Below, in pieces: positions 9,561 to 18,101 of a stretch of DNA of 64,000 bases (positions within the stretch are counted from its first letter, which is position 1; each line of letters starts with the position of its first letter). The DNA is from an uncultured Prolixibacteraceae bacterium. Its GTDB lineage: Bacteria > Bacteroidota > Bacteroidia > Bacteroidales > Prolixibacteraceae. The notes under the pieces are model-generated. The model did no database searches. It saw only the letters and a list, made by a program, of their open reading frames with translations, and was not told the DNA's origin. The DNA lies in assembly GCA_937915865.1 (NCBI GenBank), contig CALGIG010000063.1, positions 108,020 to 172,019 on the forward strand, in the 5' to 3' direction. The position numbers and the translations under genes are program-made.

Positions 9561-10928
9561 TCATAAGTCGATAATCATCTTCGTAAGATTCTGATCACGA
9601 TCTATGTTAAGTTTTTTTCTTACTCTGTAACAGCATATTTCAACATCTCTTATGGAAATATTTATTAGAGACACTATCCCTTTTGTCGAAACGTTCATTC
9701 TCAGATAAGCGCAAAACCTCAATTCTTTTGGTGTTAGGTTGGGATATTTCTCTTTCAGTCGTTTTAGAAAGTCTTCGTGAACTTCGTCGAAAGCACTTTT
9801 AAATACTTCCCATTGCTTTTTGTGATCAATGTCCTTATCAATTAGTGTGATCAGCAGATTAATCTTTTCTTTTAACAGATCGTCAGATGTCGATTTTTTT
9901 TAACTCTCAAGATTTTCTTTGATTTTTTGAAGAAATTTGTTTTTACGGATAAGATCCATGGTTTGATTTGCTAACTCTTTGTCTTGGTGGATCATTTCAA
10001 TTTTCAATTTCTCATTTTTCAGGTTAATGATTTTCTTTTCAGCAATCAGTGCTTCCTGTTTATAGCGTTGTTCTTTCTGCCGGTATGATTTTAAGTGTTT
10101 CAGTCTTTCTTTTCTGCGCGATATTTCTATTCTTTTCAGAAAGTACCAAACTGCCATCGACGCAATTATTAAAATTAGAATGAGATATAATGAGTTGGCA
10201 TAAATAGTTCTGTGATATGTAGTTATCGCATTAAAACTTAAGGTATCAGTTGTGTTCTCTATCTCAGGCTGATTTCTGGCTTTTACGCAAAAGGTGTAAG
10301 ATCCGGGTGGAAGCTTAGCATATTCTTTAAAAGTGATGTTACTCCATGTTGACTATTTTTCGTTATAACCAATCAATTTCACACTGAATTCAACGTTGTT
10401 CTGATTATCGAATGTTGGTGTGGTGTACGAAAATCTAAAGCTGTTTTCTTTGTATGAAAAATTTAATTAAATGTGATTGAACTCATTTACAGATATTTAA
10501 TAAATATTTTCATTTTTCTGGGGAGATGAGTTCCATAAAAAGGTGCTGTCAAGATAGAGTGCAAAGGCTTTGTTTATAAACGCTTCAATTTTTGGTGCAT
10601 TATTGAATCTCGAAAGCGAAGAGTAGCGTGCAAATCCTTCTTCTGTGCCTAAAAATACATGTTCAGGCGAATAGACATAAATGGATTCGAATCCGCTTAT
10701 AAATCTTCCTGAATCCGAAATACTCCCACTTTATTTTTTCCCAAGTCCCAGGCTACGTACCAAATGTTTCCTTTTGTGTCTTCGTTCAGGTACGAAATAT
10801 CCTTTAAAATGGTTTATTAACTGATTGAAATACAATGAGATTTCAAATCTGTTTCTGTCTTTGTTAAACTCGTAAAATCCGACATTGGAAGTCACAACTA
10901 CTTTTCCTTTTATCTTGTAAACATTCAA
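9561..10928 (-). pseudogene. Decayed PUL sensor-regulator (Y_Y_Y plus LuxR-type HTH)
   Basis: Translating the minus strand in pieces gives, in order, a beta-propeller fragment (about 10928-10680), a Y_Y_Y-type periplasmic domain with PPGSYTFCVKARN (about 10460-10230), a transmembrane segment, a coiled coil (about 10157-9900) and a C-terminal LuxR-like helix-turn-helix (LTPKELRFCAYLRM, then ISIRDVEICCYRVRKKL; ends 9561). The frame is broken at least four ways: a frameshift near 10740, stop codons near 10700 and 10470-10500, a TAG near 10353, and a one-base shift in an A-run at about 9897. The N-terminal propeller is mostly missing. Intact relatives activate the neighbouring SusCD operon in response to oligosaccharide. 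Sequencing error cannot explain so many lesions. Confidence 0.85.
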
Positions 10929-11141
10929 GTTATTTCATTTTCCTCTAAATCACACTTTATTAAGCGTTTTGTTCGATTCTTATAGATTTTGAAGTTAATA
11001 TAGTTTGGATATAAACAGAAATACAAACTCATTTCCTGTTTTTTAACTATTAAGGACATGGTTTTAGGGGCAAACTGTTGATATAATAAAAAATAGTTTG
11101 CTAAATTCCCTTCTTTAAATGAAACTAACATAAACGCAAAA

Positions 11142-12155
11142 ATGGAAAAATCAGACGTTCTTAAGTACATTGGAAATTTAAGTCAGATTGGCCAATGCCG
11201 GCATTATACATTAACCGAAGGTTGGGGCCGGGGCATGAGGGCAACCGATATTAATACAGGTGCCGGGCTACAGTTTACGGTCTTACCGGATCGCGGAATG
11301 GACATTTCGCTGGCCAGTTTTAAAGGAAAAAATTTGGTTTACCTTACCTGTAATGGAGAAACAAGCCCTGTTTATTTCGAGCCCGAAGGAATTGGCTGGC
11401 TCAGAACTTTTACGGGCGGTTTATTAACTACATGCGGGCTAACTTATCTGGGGCCACCTTGTACCGACAATGGAGAACAATTGGGGTTACATGGACGCTA
11501 TTCCACACTACCGGTCAAGCAGTTGGCTGATCTTTCGGGATGGGATGGCGATAATTATGTCTTGAAACTAAAAGGTATAATAGAGGAGGGGTATCAGTTT
11601 GGCTATAAGCTTCGGATGGAAAGAGTGATTACTTCTGTTGTTGGTCAGAATTCGATTAAAATAACCGATACAATCAGTAATTTCGGGAATATAGCCAGCC
11701 CGTATACTGTACTTTATCACATGAATTTAGGATACCCGTTGCTTTCGGAAGATGCCGAGCTCATTATTGATGCTGAAAATACAGTGCCACGAGATGCTGA
11801 TGCCGTTCCGGGAATTCACGAATTCAAAAGTTTCGTCGAACCACAACAAACTTACCGGGAGCAGGTATTTTTTCACACCATGAAAGGCGACAATACTGGA
11901 AAAACTTCCGTAGAACTTCGGAATAGGAAGCTTGGAGTTGCATTGTCGATAAGCTTTAATGTAGCGCAATTGCCATACGTTACACAATGGAAAATGCTTG
12001 GCTATGGCGAATATGTTTTAGGTATTGAACCATGTAATGTGCTTTGCAAATCGCGTGCTGCCCTTCGTGAAGAAGGAAATTTACCTTTTTTGCAACCAGG
12101 CGAATCGGTTACGAACGAAATTGAAGTTTCGGTTACCGACATTAGTAAAAGCTAA
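11142..12155 (+). CDS. Aldose 1-epimerase family protein (DUF4432)
   Basis: A 337-aa cytosolic protein related to galactose mutarotase-like enzymes of the DUF4432 group. Seen motifs are FTVLPDRGMDIS, GLLTTCGL, LGLHGRYS with the conserved His-Gly, and YHMNLGYPLL followed by WKMLGYGEYVLGIEPCN. Members are predicted to bind sugars in a beta-sandwich cleft, but the reaction of this subfamily is not well defined. The gene is transcribed away from the regulator remnant and ends at a strong bidirectional hairpin, so it is monocistronic. Whether it serves the glucan PUL is unknown. Confidence 0.85.
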   Translation: MEKSDVLKYIGNLSQIGQCRHYTLTEGWGRGMRATDINTGAGLQFTVLPDRGMDISLASFKGKNLVYLTCNGETSPVYFEPEGIGWLRTFTGGLLTTCGLTYLGPPCTDNGEQLGLHGRYSTLPVKQLADLSGWDGDNYVLKLKGIIEEGYQFGYKLRMERVITSVVGQNSIKITDTISNFGNIASPYTVLYHMNLGYPLLSEDAELIIDAENTVPRDADAVPGIHEFKSFVEPQQTYREQVFFHTMKGDNTGKTSVELRNRKLGVALSISFNVAQLPYVTQWKMLGYGEYVLGIEPCNVLCKSRAALREEGNLPFLQPGESVTNEIEVSVTDISKS

Positions 12156-12217
12156 GCCAGAGCGAAGAAGTTGCTTCTTCAAAAAATAACGGATTTTAAC
12201 CTTGTTGCAATTACTCA

Positions 12218-12261
12218 CATCAAAAAGCCAGATCAATCGAGTTCGATCTGGCTTTTTGATG
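12218..12261. terminator. Bidirectional rho-independent terminator
   Basis: CATCAAAAAGCCAGATC pairs perfectly with GATCTGGCTTTTTGATG around a 10-base loop. It lies between two convergent genes (aldose epimerase-like and repeat lipoprotein) with a T-run on either strand. Confidence 0.9.
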
Positions 12262-12275
12262 TTTTGCTTAAGAAA

Positions 12276-13658
12276 TTAATCGATCGCTTTTACAGCCCTG
12301 CCAAATTCATTTTCGGCATTGATTGTTTTTGCTGCTTTCATGTAACTTGCTTTTACTTCTTCGTTTTTAGGCATTTTCCCAGCAATTTCCACCAGAGTAT
12401 TGCATTTTTCATAATCGGCAGTTAACAAGGCTGTTTCATCGATGAGCCTAATCCATTCGTCATTTGTTTTTATCTCTTTACGGGCGATTTTCTTAATTAA
12501 GTTAGTCCTGTCAAATTCTGTTTTGATTTGATGGACTGAAATCAACAGGTTTTTGAAATTTTCACCTTGAAATATCTGTTTGTCAATTAATTCTTCCAGA
12601 ATATTTTTCTTTTCAAAGTCGGAATTAATACTTCCGGCAGAGTACAAAAATTGGCCAAGATTTGCTTCCTCAAGCTTATTCTGATGCATGATTTCCTTCA
12701 ATACATTGGCTTTTTCGAAATCGGAATTAATAGTATTGGTCGAATTCAGAAACTGAACTAAATCTTTTGACTCAATTTTATTTTGATGAATGAGTTCTTT
12801 TAAAACATTCGCTTTTTCGAAGTCTGATTTAATAAGTTCAGTTGAGTTTAAAAAGGCGTTCATGTTTGTTTCCCGAAGTTTATCCTGATGGATGATTTCT
12901 TTCAGTACATTGGCCCTTTCAAAATCAGATTCAATTGATTTTGATATGTCAACAATTTGGCTGGCTTGTTTATCCGAAATTGATTGTTTGACAATTGTTT
13001 TCAGAACATTGGCTTTTTCGAAGTCGGAGCCAATAGTTTTTGTGGCTTCAAAATAGGCTATTGACGTTAGTGAATCTTTTATTTGGGCAGCTGTATATTT
13101 TTGCAGAAGTTTACTTTTTTCAAAATCAGATTCAACTTGCTTTCTAATTTTTTGAGTAATCACAAGAACCTGGTTTGGTGTAATACTATCACATGAAATA
13201 AGGTATTCGATGTAAATGCTTTTGGCAAAATCGGAATCAATTTTGTCTATTTCGGCTATTACTGCCTTAATTCCTCCTTTCTTGACAATACGCTTGATGT
13301 GTTCTTTCGCTCCAAAACCACTAGCTATCATGTTATTAACCATTTCGGCAATGAATTTTTTTCCTTCAGGGCTATCCGGGTTCAGCCTTTGTCCATTATC
13401 ATAAAGTTCATACTTAAATTCTCCATTTTTTTTATAACCGGCTAAAAGTTTTTGACCGTTTTTTTCGAAGCGGACATAACCATGCGACGAAATGCTCTCA
13501 ATTGCTGTTTCATCATCGTTAAAAATGATTTCTCCTGACGATTGAACTTCAATCCTGTCTTTGCCATTATTAATCACCATGCGGTTTCCCCAATGATGAC
13601 AAGAACTTGTTAATAGTAATGCTACAATAAGCACAAATAGGTTTCTGAATGATTTCAT
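12276..13658 (-). CDS. Lipoprotein with nine SDFEKANVLKE-type helical repeats
   Basis: A 460-aa predicted lipoprotein (LTSSC lipobox at residue 20). Residues 25-100 form a small beta-rich region. From about 140 to 440 there are nine degenerate repeats of about 35-37 residues, each built around a core like I-x-SDFEKANVL-K-E-I followed by a second helix. Five central copies are nearly identical (GSDFEKANVL, ESDFERANVL, KSDFEKANVL, NSDFEKANVL, NSDFEKKNIL). The pattern suggests an alpha-solenoid facing the periplasm or cell surface, probably for protein-protein binding. I do not recognise a specific family or function. It is monocistronic, between two hairpins. Confidence 0.8.
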   Translation of the reverse strand: MKSFRNLFVLIVALLLTSSCHHWGNRMVINNGKDRIEVQSSGEIIFNDDETAIESISSHGYVRFEKNGQKLLAGYKKNGEFKYELYDNGQRLNPDSPEGKKFIAEMVNNMIASGFGAKEHIKRIVKKGGIKAVIAEIDKIDSDFAKSIYIEYLISCDSITPNQVLVITQKIRKQVESDFEKSKLLQKYTAAQIKDSLTSIAYFEATKTIGSDFEKANVLKTIVKQSISDKQASQIVDISKSIESDFERANVLKEIIHQDKLRETNMNAFLNSTELIKSDFEKANVLKELIHQNKIESKDLVQFLNSTNTINSDFEKANVLKEIMHQNKLEEANLGQFLYSAGSINSDFEKKNILEELIDKQIFQGENFKNLLISVHQIKTEFDRTNLIKKIARKEIKTNDEWIRLIDETALLTADYEKCNTLVEIAGKMPKNEEVKASYMKAAKTINAENEFGRAVKAID

Positions 13659-13802
13659 TGGCCAAGCTTTAATGTTTTCAAATTAGTTTATCCGAATCAG
13701 ATAATCTTTTGACAGATGAATTGAAAAAATGTTACAAAAGGACAAAAAAAAGCTTATAATATTTCGTAGTATATGTTAGCCAAACAGAACTGGCCAGGAA
13801 CG

Positions 13803-13835
13803 AAAAAGGCTGAACAGTTTCCCATTCAGCCTTTG
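13803..13835 (-). terminator. Terminator downstream of korB
   Basis: AAAGGCTGAA and TTCAGCCTTT-type arms (13804-13813 with 13825-13834) flank an 11-base loop, about 25 bases after the korB stop on the minus strand. Confidence 0.75.
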
Positions 13836-13859
13836 TATTAACTCATACAAAATATTTAC

Positions 13860-14927
13860 TTATTTTTCAAAACAAGGATCGTCGAAGAATTTAACTGGCT
13901 CATGGCATTTTTCATCGGTTACTTCCCATGTATTTCCTGAACGCAGTAGTTCGTCCACGCAAGTAATTTTACGTTTTTCCTGAACTGTCTCAATCTGTTT
14001 TTTCATTTCCTGATCGTAAACAGGGGCTTCAACACTGCGGACAACGCCCATTGCAACCGGGAATTCAGGCAAAGCCATATTGATTAAAGCTACCTGTAAC
14101 CCAAGGTTATCTTCTTCGGGATGATGAACCAGAATATCGTCACGAGTGATTCCGTTTTCGCCAATTTTCACCACTTTCAGTTTCCCTTTTTCGAGAATTA
14201 GGCCCTTGTCTTCATTTTCGCCGAAAATCATCGGTTCACCTTTTTTCAAAAAAATCTGTCGTTCAGCACGGAATTTTGGGTCGGTCACATAATTGTGGAT
14301 ACCATCGTTAAAAATAACACAATTTTGTAGCACTTCAACCACCGATGTTCCTTTGTGTTGAGCCGCTTCAGCTAAAACATCCTGTGTATGTTTTATATTG
14401 CTGTCAACCGCACGCGCAAAGAATGTTCCGCGTGAACCTAAAACCAGTTGTCCGGGTATAAATGAATCCTCGATTGTCCCAAAAGGAGAAGTTTTCGTGA
14501 TAAATCCACGGTCGGTTGTTGGCGAATATTGTCCTTTGGTTAAACCATAAATCTTGTTGTTAAAGAGTACAACGTTGATGTCGATGTTACGACGAACCAA
14601 ATGTATGAAGTGGTTTCCACCAATTGCTAAAGCATCCCCATCTCCGGTAATAACCCAAACTTTCAGATTTGGATTTGCAGATTTAACTCCAGATGCAACA
14701 GCTGCCGCACGTCCATGAATGGTGTGGAACCCATAAGTACTCATGTAATACGGGAAACGCGATGAACAGCCAATACCTGAGATCACTGCAAAATCCTTGT
14801 GAGGTATATCCAGATCGGCCATTGTTTTTTGCACGGCGTTCATAATGGCATAATCGCCACAGCCGGGACACCACCTTACTTCGGCAGCGCTTTTAAAATC
14901 CTTAGGTGTGTAATTATATTTTGTCAT
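13860..14927 (-). CDS. korB: 2-oxoacid:ferredoxin oxidoreductase, beta subunit
   Basis: A 355-aa thiamine-pyrophosphate-binding subunit. RWCPGCGDY (Cys20, Cys23) and VITGDGDALAIGGNH carry the TPP/Mg-binding signature; FNNKIYGLTKGQYSPTT is diagnostic of the KorB/OorB group. With KorA it oxidises 2-oxoglutarate (or a related 2-oxoacid) to the acyl-CoA with reduction of ferredoxin, a reversible step used by anaerobic TCA cycles. It starts two bases after the korA stop, so the two are translationally coupled. No separate delta ferredoxin subunit is nearby, consistent with the two-subunit type. Substrate choice is inferred from sequence similarity only. Confidence 0.94.
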   Translation of the reverse strand: MTKYNYTPKDFKSAAEVRWCPGCGDYAIMNAVQKTMADLDIPHKDFAVISGIGCSSRFPYYMSTYGFHTIHGRAAAVASGVKSANPNLKVWVITGDGDALAIGGNHFIHLVRRNIDINVVLFNNKIYGLTKGQYSPTTDRGFITKTSPFGTIEDSFIPGQLVLGSRGTFFARAVDSNIKHTQDVLAEAAQHKGTSVVEVLQNCVIFNDGIHNYVTDPKFRAERQIFLKKGEPMIFGENEDKGLILEKGKLKVVKIGENGITRDDILVHHPEEDNLGLQVALINMALPEFPVAMGVVRSVEAPVYDQEMKKQIETVQEKRKITCVDELLRSGNTWEVTDEKCHEPVKFFDDPCFEK

Positions 14928-14929
14928 GA

Positions 14930-16768
14930 TTAAGCCTCCAGTATTTTTTCAAAGTTTTCAACTAATTCGTGCACAGAGAAAGGCAACCCTTTCACTTTGT
15001 TAACCTGGTAATATTTGAATCCAGGTTCTTTGTCGCGCAGGTAACTGGCAAACTGTCCGAGATTTAGTTCGCAAACAACAATTTTTTTGAATTTGCTGAA
15101 AACTTCAGCCGTATTTTTAGGCAGAGGTTTAATATAATTAAAGTGAGCAAGACTAACTTTTTTACCTTCTTCCTGCATAGCGCGAACAGAACTGATCATG
15201 TGTCCGTAAGTTCCACCCCATCCAACAACCAAAAGATCGCCTTCCGGTTCTCCGATAACTTTGAGTTCAGGAATCATTTCAACTACACGTTCAACTTTTT
15301 CTGCTCTCAGGTTGGTGTTGATCTGGTGATTTTCAGGGTCGTGGCTTACGCCGCCGGCAATGTTTTTCTCCAAACCACCAATCCGGTGCTGAAATCCTTC
15401 CATTCCTGGAATAGCCCATTCTCTGGCCAATGTTTCAGGGTCACGGCGGTATGGCTTGAACAATTCAGGATTTTTGGCAATACGTGGTTTGATGGAAGGA
15501 AGTTCGCTCATCGAAGGAACCCTCCATGGCTCGCTGCCGTTTCCAAGAAACCCGTCGGTTAAAAGTACAACGGGAACCATACGTTCAAGTGCTATTTTGG
15601 CTGCAAGGAAAGCGTAATAGAAACAATCAGAAGGAGTGCTTGCAGCTAAAACTACGATAGGGCTTTCGCCATTGCGTCCATATAATGTTTGCAATAAATC
15701 CGATTGTTCTGTTTTGGTCGGAAGTCCGGTTGAAGGGCCTCCACGCTGAACATTTACAACAACCAGAGGAAGTTCAGCCATAACTGATAAACCTAAAGCT
15801 TCAGATTTTAAGGCGAAACCTGGTCCTGACGTCGAAGTTACGGCTAAATGACCGGCAAATGCTGCACCAATTGAGGTACAAATACCTGCAATTTCATCTT
15901 CGGCCTGAAATGTTTTTACGCCAAGGTCTTTCCGCTCGGCCAAAGCTTGCAGAACATCGGTTGCCGGAGTAATAGGATAAGAACCGAGGAACAATTTCAA
16001 GCCGGCTTTTTCGGCTGCTGCAATAAAACCCCATGCAGTGGCATTATTCCCATTTATATTGCGATAGGTTCCTTTTTCAATTTGTGCCGGATGAACAATA
16101 TATTGTGGTGTGGTTTGCTGAATGTTCATTCCGTAGTTATAACCATCGCGCAAAACTTTAAGGTTGGCCTCAGCAATCAATGGTTTTTTTCCGAATTTTT
16201 TCTGAATGTAACTTTCGATATAATCGAGCGGGCGATCGAAAATCCAGCAAATTAATCCCAGAGCGAACATGTTTTTACAACGTAAAATACTCTTGTTGTC
16301 CAGGTCCATATCCTTCAGGCTTTCTTTGGTCATACTGGTAATTGGAACCGGTACCTTTTCAAAGTCCTGAAGATTTAGTTCAGCAAACGGATCGTTGGTT
16401 TTGAACAGAGCTTTTTCAAGATTTTTTTCACTGAACGAATCGACATCAAAAATAATGGTCCCTCCAGGGCTCATAAATGCCGCGTTGGCTTTTACCGCTG
16501 CCGGGTTCATTGCTACCAGCACATGAGCAAGGTCGCCCGGAGTTGTAATTCGGTTTTTCCCAAATTGTACCTGGAATCCTGAAACTCCGCCAACTGTACC
16601 TTGTGGCGCCCTGATTTCAGAAGGATAATCCGGGAAAGTAGAAATGTCGTTTCCCAGAAGTGCAGATGTATCTGAAAAAAGAGTTCCAGTTAACTGCATT
16701 CCATCGCCAGAGTCTCCTGAAAACCTGATGGCGACTTCTTCGAGTTCAATTACTTTTGTGTCTTTCAT
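14930..16768 (-). CDS. korA: 2-oxoacid:ferredoxin oxidoreductase, fused gamma-alpha subunit
   Basis: A 612-aa subunit with an N-terminal gamma domain (about residues 10-190, RFSGDSGDGMQLTG) fused to the alpha pyrimidine-binding domain (from about 215). The motif ITPATDVLQ, the QAEDEIAGI and the TSTSGPGFALKSEALG blocks are typical of KorA. It forms a heterodimer or heterotetramer with KorB in the cytosol. It is the first gene of a two-gene operon. The 716-bp region upstream carries a dispersed repeat and presumably the promoter. Confidence 0.95.
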   Translation of the reverse strand: MKDTKVIELEEVAIRFSGDSGDGMQLTGTLFSDTSALLGNDISTFPDYPSEIRAPQGTVGGVSGFQVQFGKNRITTPGDLAHVLVAMNPAAVKANAAFMSPGGTIIFDVDSFSEKNLEKALFKTNDPFAELNLQDFEKVPVPITSMTKESLKDMDLDNKSILRCKNMFALGLICWIFDRPLDYIESYIQKKFGKKPLIAEANLKVLRDGYNYGMNIQQTTPQYIVHPAQIEKGTYRNINGNNATAWGFIAAAEKAGLKLFLGSYPITPATDVLQALAERKDLGVKTFQAEDEIAGICTSIGAAFAGHLAVTSTSGPGFALKSEALGLSVMAELPLVVVNVQRGGPSTGLPTKTEQSDLLQTLYGRNGESPIVVLAASTPSDCFYYAFLAAKIALERMVPVVLLTDGFLGNGSEPWRVPSMSELPSIKPRIAKNPELFKPYRRDPETLAREWAIPGMEGFQHRIGGLEKNIAGGVSHDPENHQINTNLRAEKVERVVEMIPELKVIGEPEGDLLVVGWGGTYGHMISSVRAMQEEGKKVSLAHFNYIKPLPKNTAEVFSKFKKIVVCELNLGQFASYLRDKEPGFKYYQVNKVKGLPFSVHELVENFEKILEA

Positions 16769-17215
16769 GTTTTATTAATTCAAGGTTGAAACTAGAAATT
16801 TTGTATCAACATCTTTTTTTCAGCCAGATAAAAGAATAGCCCGAAAACAAATCCTGATTACAGTAATGTTTTAGGCTATTTATGATAAATATTTTCTAAT
16901 ATCCTTTCAAATTTTTATACTTTACCGAATACGCTTCGAAGATAATAAACCATCTAAAAAGCAATTATTAAGGCTATATTTTTGTTTTTCAAAACCGGAC
17001 AAAAATAACCATTAATTAATAAGTCGAACAGGATATTCTTAATAATTTATTCCGACTTTTTTTCTATGCAGATTGTCACAAGTAAATCAAAAGAATAAAT
17101 ATAAGTTATTAACAATCAGTTGGTAAAATATTGTCATTGGAGTGATGGTTTAGCGAATCTGACCAAATTTATTAATGAATTCGTTCTGAATTGACAGATC
17201 ATTCTTCGTTTTGAT
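16769..17215. other. Non-coding stretch upstream of korA
   Basis: About 450 A+T-rich bases before the dispersed repeat. I see no convincing gene; the open frame on the minus strand that begins in this stretch's neighbour (17134-17358) has no family features and overlaps the repeat. The korA promoter should lie near its left end, but no clear TAnnTTTG box is identified. Confidence 0.5.
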
Positions 17216-17376
17216 GAAATAGCCATCTCGCCTTGGCCGAAGCAAACTGAAAATGAATTGACCGAAGAGAAATTCGCGTTAACGAATAAATGGCTATTCC
17301 ATTTGGTTAATATATTGTTTAAAAAGATGATGTTAATACCAAGATTGCAGAATGGCAAATGAAAATTTATACAGAT
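17216..17376 (+). repeat. Dispersed 160-bp intergenic repeat, copy A
   Basis: A copy of a dispersed element whose second full copy is at 46829-46988 and whose right part recurs at 28988-29054. Shared blocks in order are GAAATAGCCATCTCG, AATGAATTGACCGAAG, GAATAAATGGCTATTCC, GATGTTAATACC and ATTGCAGAATGGCAAA, ending AAAATTTATACAGAT. AATAGCCAT and ATGGCTATT inside the copy are inverted and could fold the left half. It carries no gene. Confidence 0.75.
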
Positions 17377-17444
17377 CGTTTGTTTTAAAAAAATCAGGAT
17401 AATTTATTGCGACTATAAAAGGAACCATCTTCCGGCCTGTTTTG

Positions 17445-17452
17445 TATCTTTG
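17445..17452 (+). promoter_or_regulatory. Candidate -7 box TATCTTTG for the carbonic anhydrase gene
   Basis: TATCTTTG fits the Bacteroidota sigma-ABfr -7 consensus TAnnTTTG and lies 33 bases before the start codon. The same octamer precedes surE, followed in both cases by TGTGCAT or TGTGTGCAT. No well-spaced -33 TTG is seen. Confidence 0.45.
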
Positions 17453-17484
17453 TGCATTAATAAATTCATTTAAGAACTCATAAT

Positions 17485-18000
17485 ATGGCACTTATAAAAA
17501 CACTTTTAGGCAAAACTCCAGCATTTGGAGAAAATTGTCATCTGGCTGAAACAGCAACAATTATAGGTGATGTTGTTACCGGAGATGGCTGTAGTATATG
17601 GTACGGTGCAGTTTTGCGGGGCGATGTTCACTACATTCGGATTGGGAACAACACCAATATTCAGGATAACGCTGTAATTCATGCGACTTATCAGAAATCG
17701 CCAACCAATATCGGCAGCAATGTTACCATTGCTCACGGTGCAATCGTTCATGGCTGCACCATTCATGATAATGTGATGATTGGTATGAATGCTGTTGTTT
17801 TGGATAATGCTGTGATTGAAAGTAACAGCATTGTTGCTGCAGGTTCGGTAGTTAGTAAGGGTACACGCGTTGAAAGCGGAACTGTTTACGGTGGAATTCC
17901 GGCCAAAAAAATTAAAGATATTGGCCCTGAATTGCTTGAAGGCGAAATCCAGCGTATTTCCAAATCGTATAGCATGTACGCCAGCTGGTACAAAGAATAA
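17485..18000 (+). CDS. Gamma-class carbonic anhydrase family protein (left-handed beta-helix)
   Basis: A 171-aa hexapeptide-repeat protein. GDVVTGDGCSIWYGAVLRGD, RIGNNTNIQDNAVIH and the His-containing AHGAIVHGCTIHDNVMIGMNAVV segment fit the YrdA/CaiE/gamma-carbonic anhydrase family; three His residues (in IHAT, AHGA, HGCT) are positioned to bind zinc between subunits of a trimer. Carbonic anhydrase activity is plausible, but many family members have no proven activity. It is cytosolic, monocistronic, with a candidate promoter at 17445 and a strong terminator at 18023. Confidence 0.92.
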   Translation: MALIKTLLGKTPAFGENCHLAETATIIGDVVTGDGCSIWYGAVLRGDVHYIRIGNNTNIQDNAVIHATYQKSPTNIGSNVTIAHGAIVHGCTIHDNVMIGMNAVVLDNAVIESNSIVAAGSVVSKGTRVESGTVYGGIPAKKIKDIGPELLEGEIQRISKSYSMYASWYKE

Positions 18001-18022
18001 GCTTTTGAAAATAAAAATTGTG

Positions 18023-18048
18023 ACGGCAGAAGTTTTTCTGCCGTTTTT
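18023..18048 (+). terminator. Rho-independent terminator after the carbonic anhydrase gene
   Basis: ACGGCAGAA (18023-18031) and TTCTGCCGT (18036-18044) form a perfect 9-bp stem with a 4-base loop and a T-tract, 23 bases after the stop. Confidence 0.9.
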
Positions 18049-18101
18049 GTTTTCTATTTGCCGAAAAATATTCATTTTCAAGCCCTACAAAAACCTAACC
18101 T

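Noticed and set aside
10925..11170. 81-aa frame upstream of the aldose-epimerase gene
   Set aside because: Low-complexity, A+T-rich, overlapping the start of the real plus-strand gene; probably debris next to the regulator pseudogene.
17134..17358. 74-aa frame on the minus strand
   Set aside because: It lies across the dispersed repeat, has no domain, and a related frame in the copy at 46845-47048 is equally featureless.
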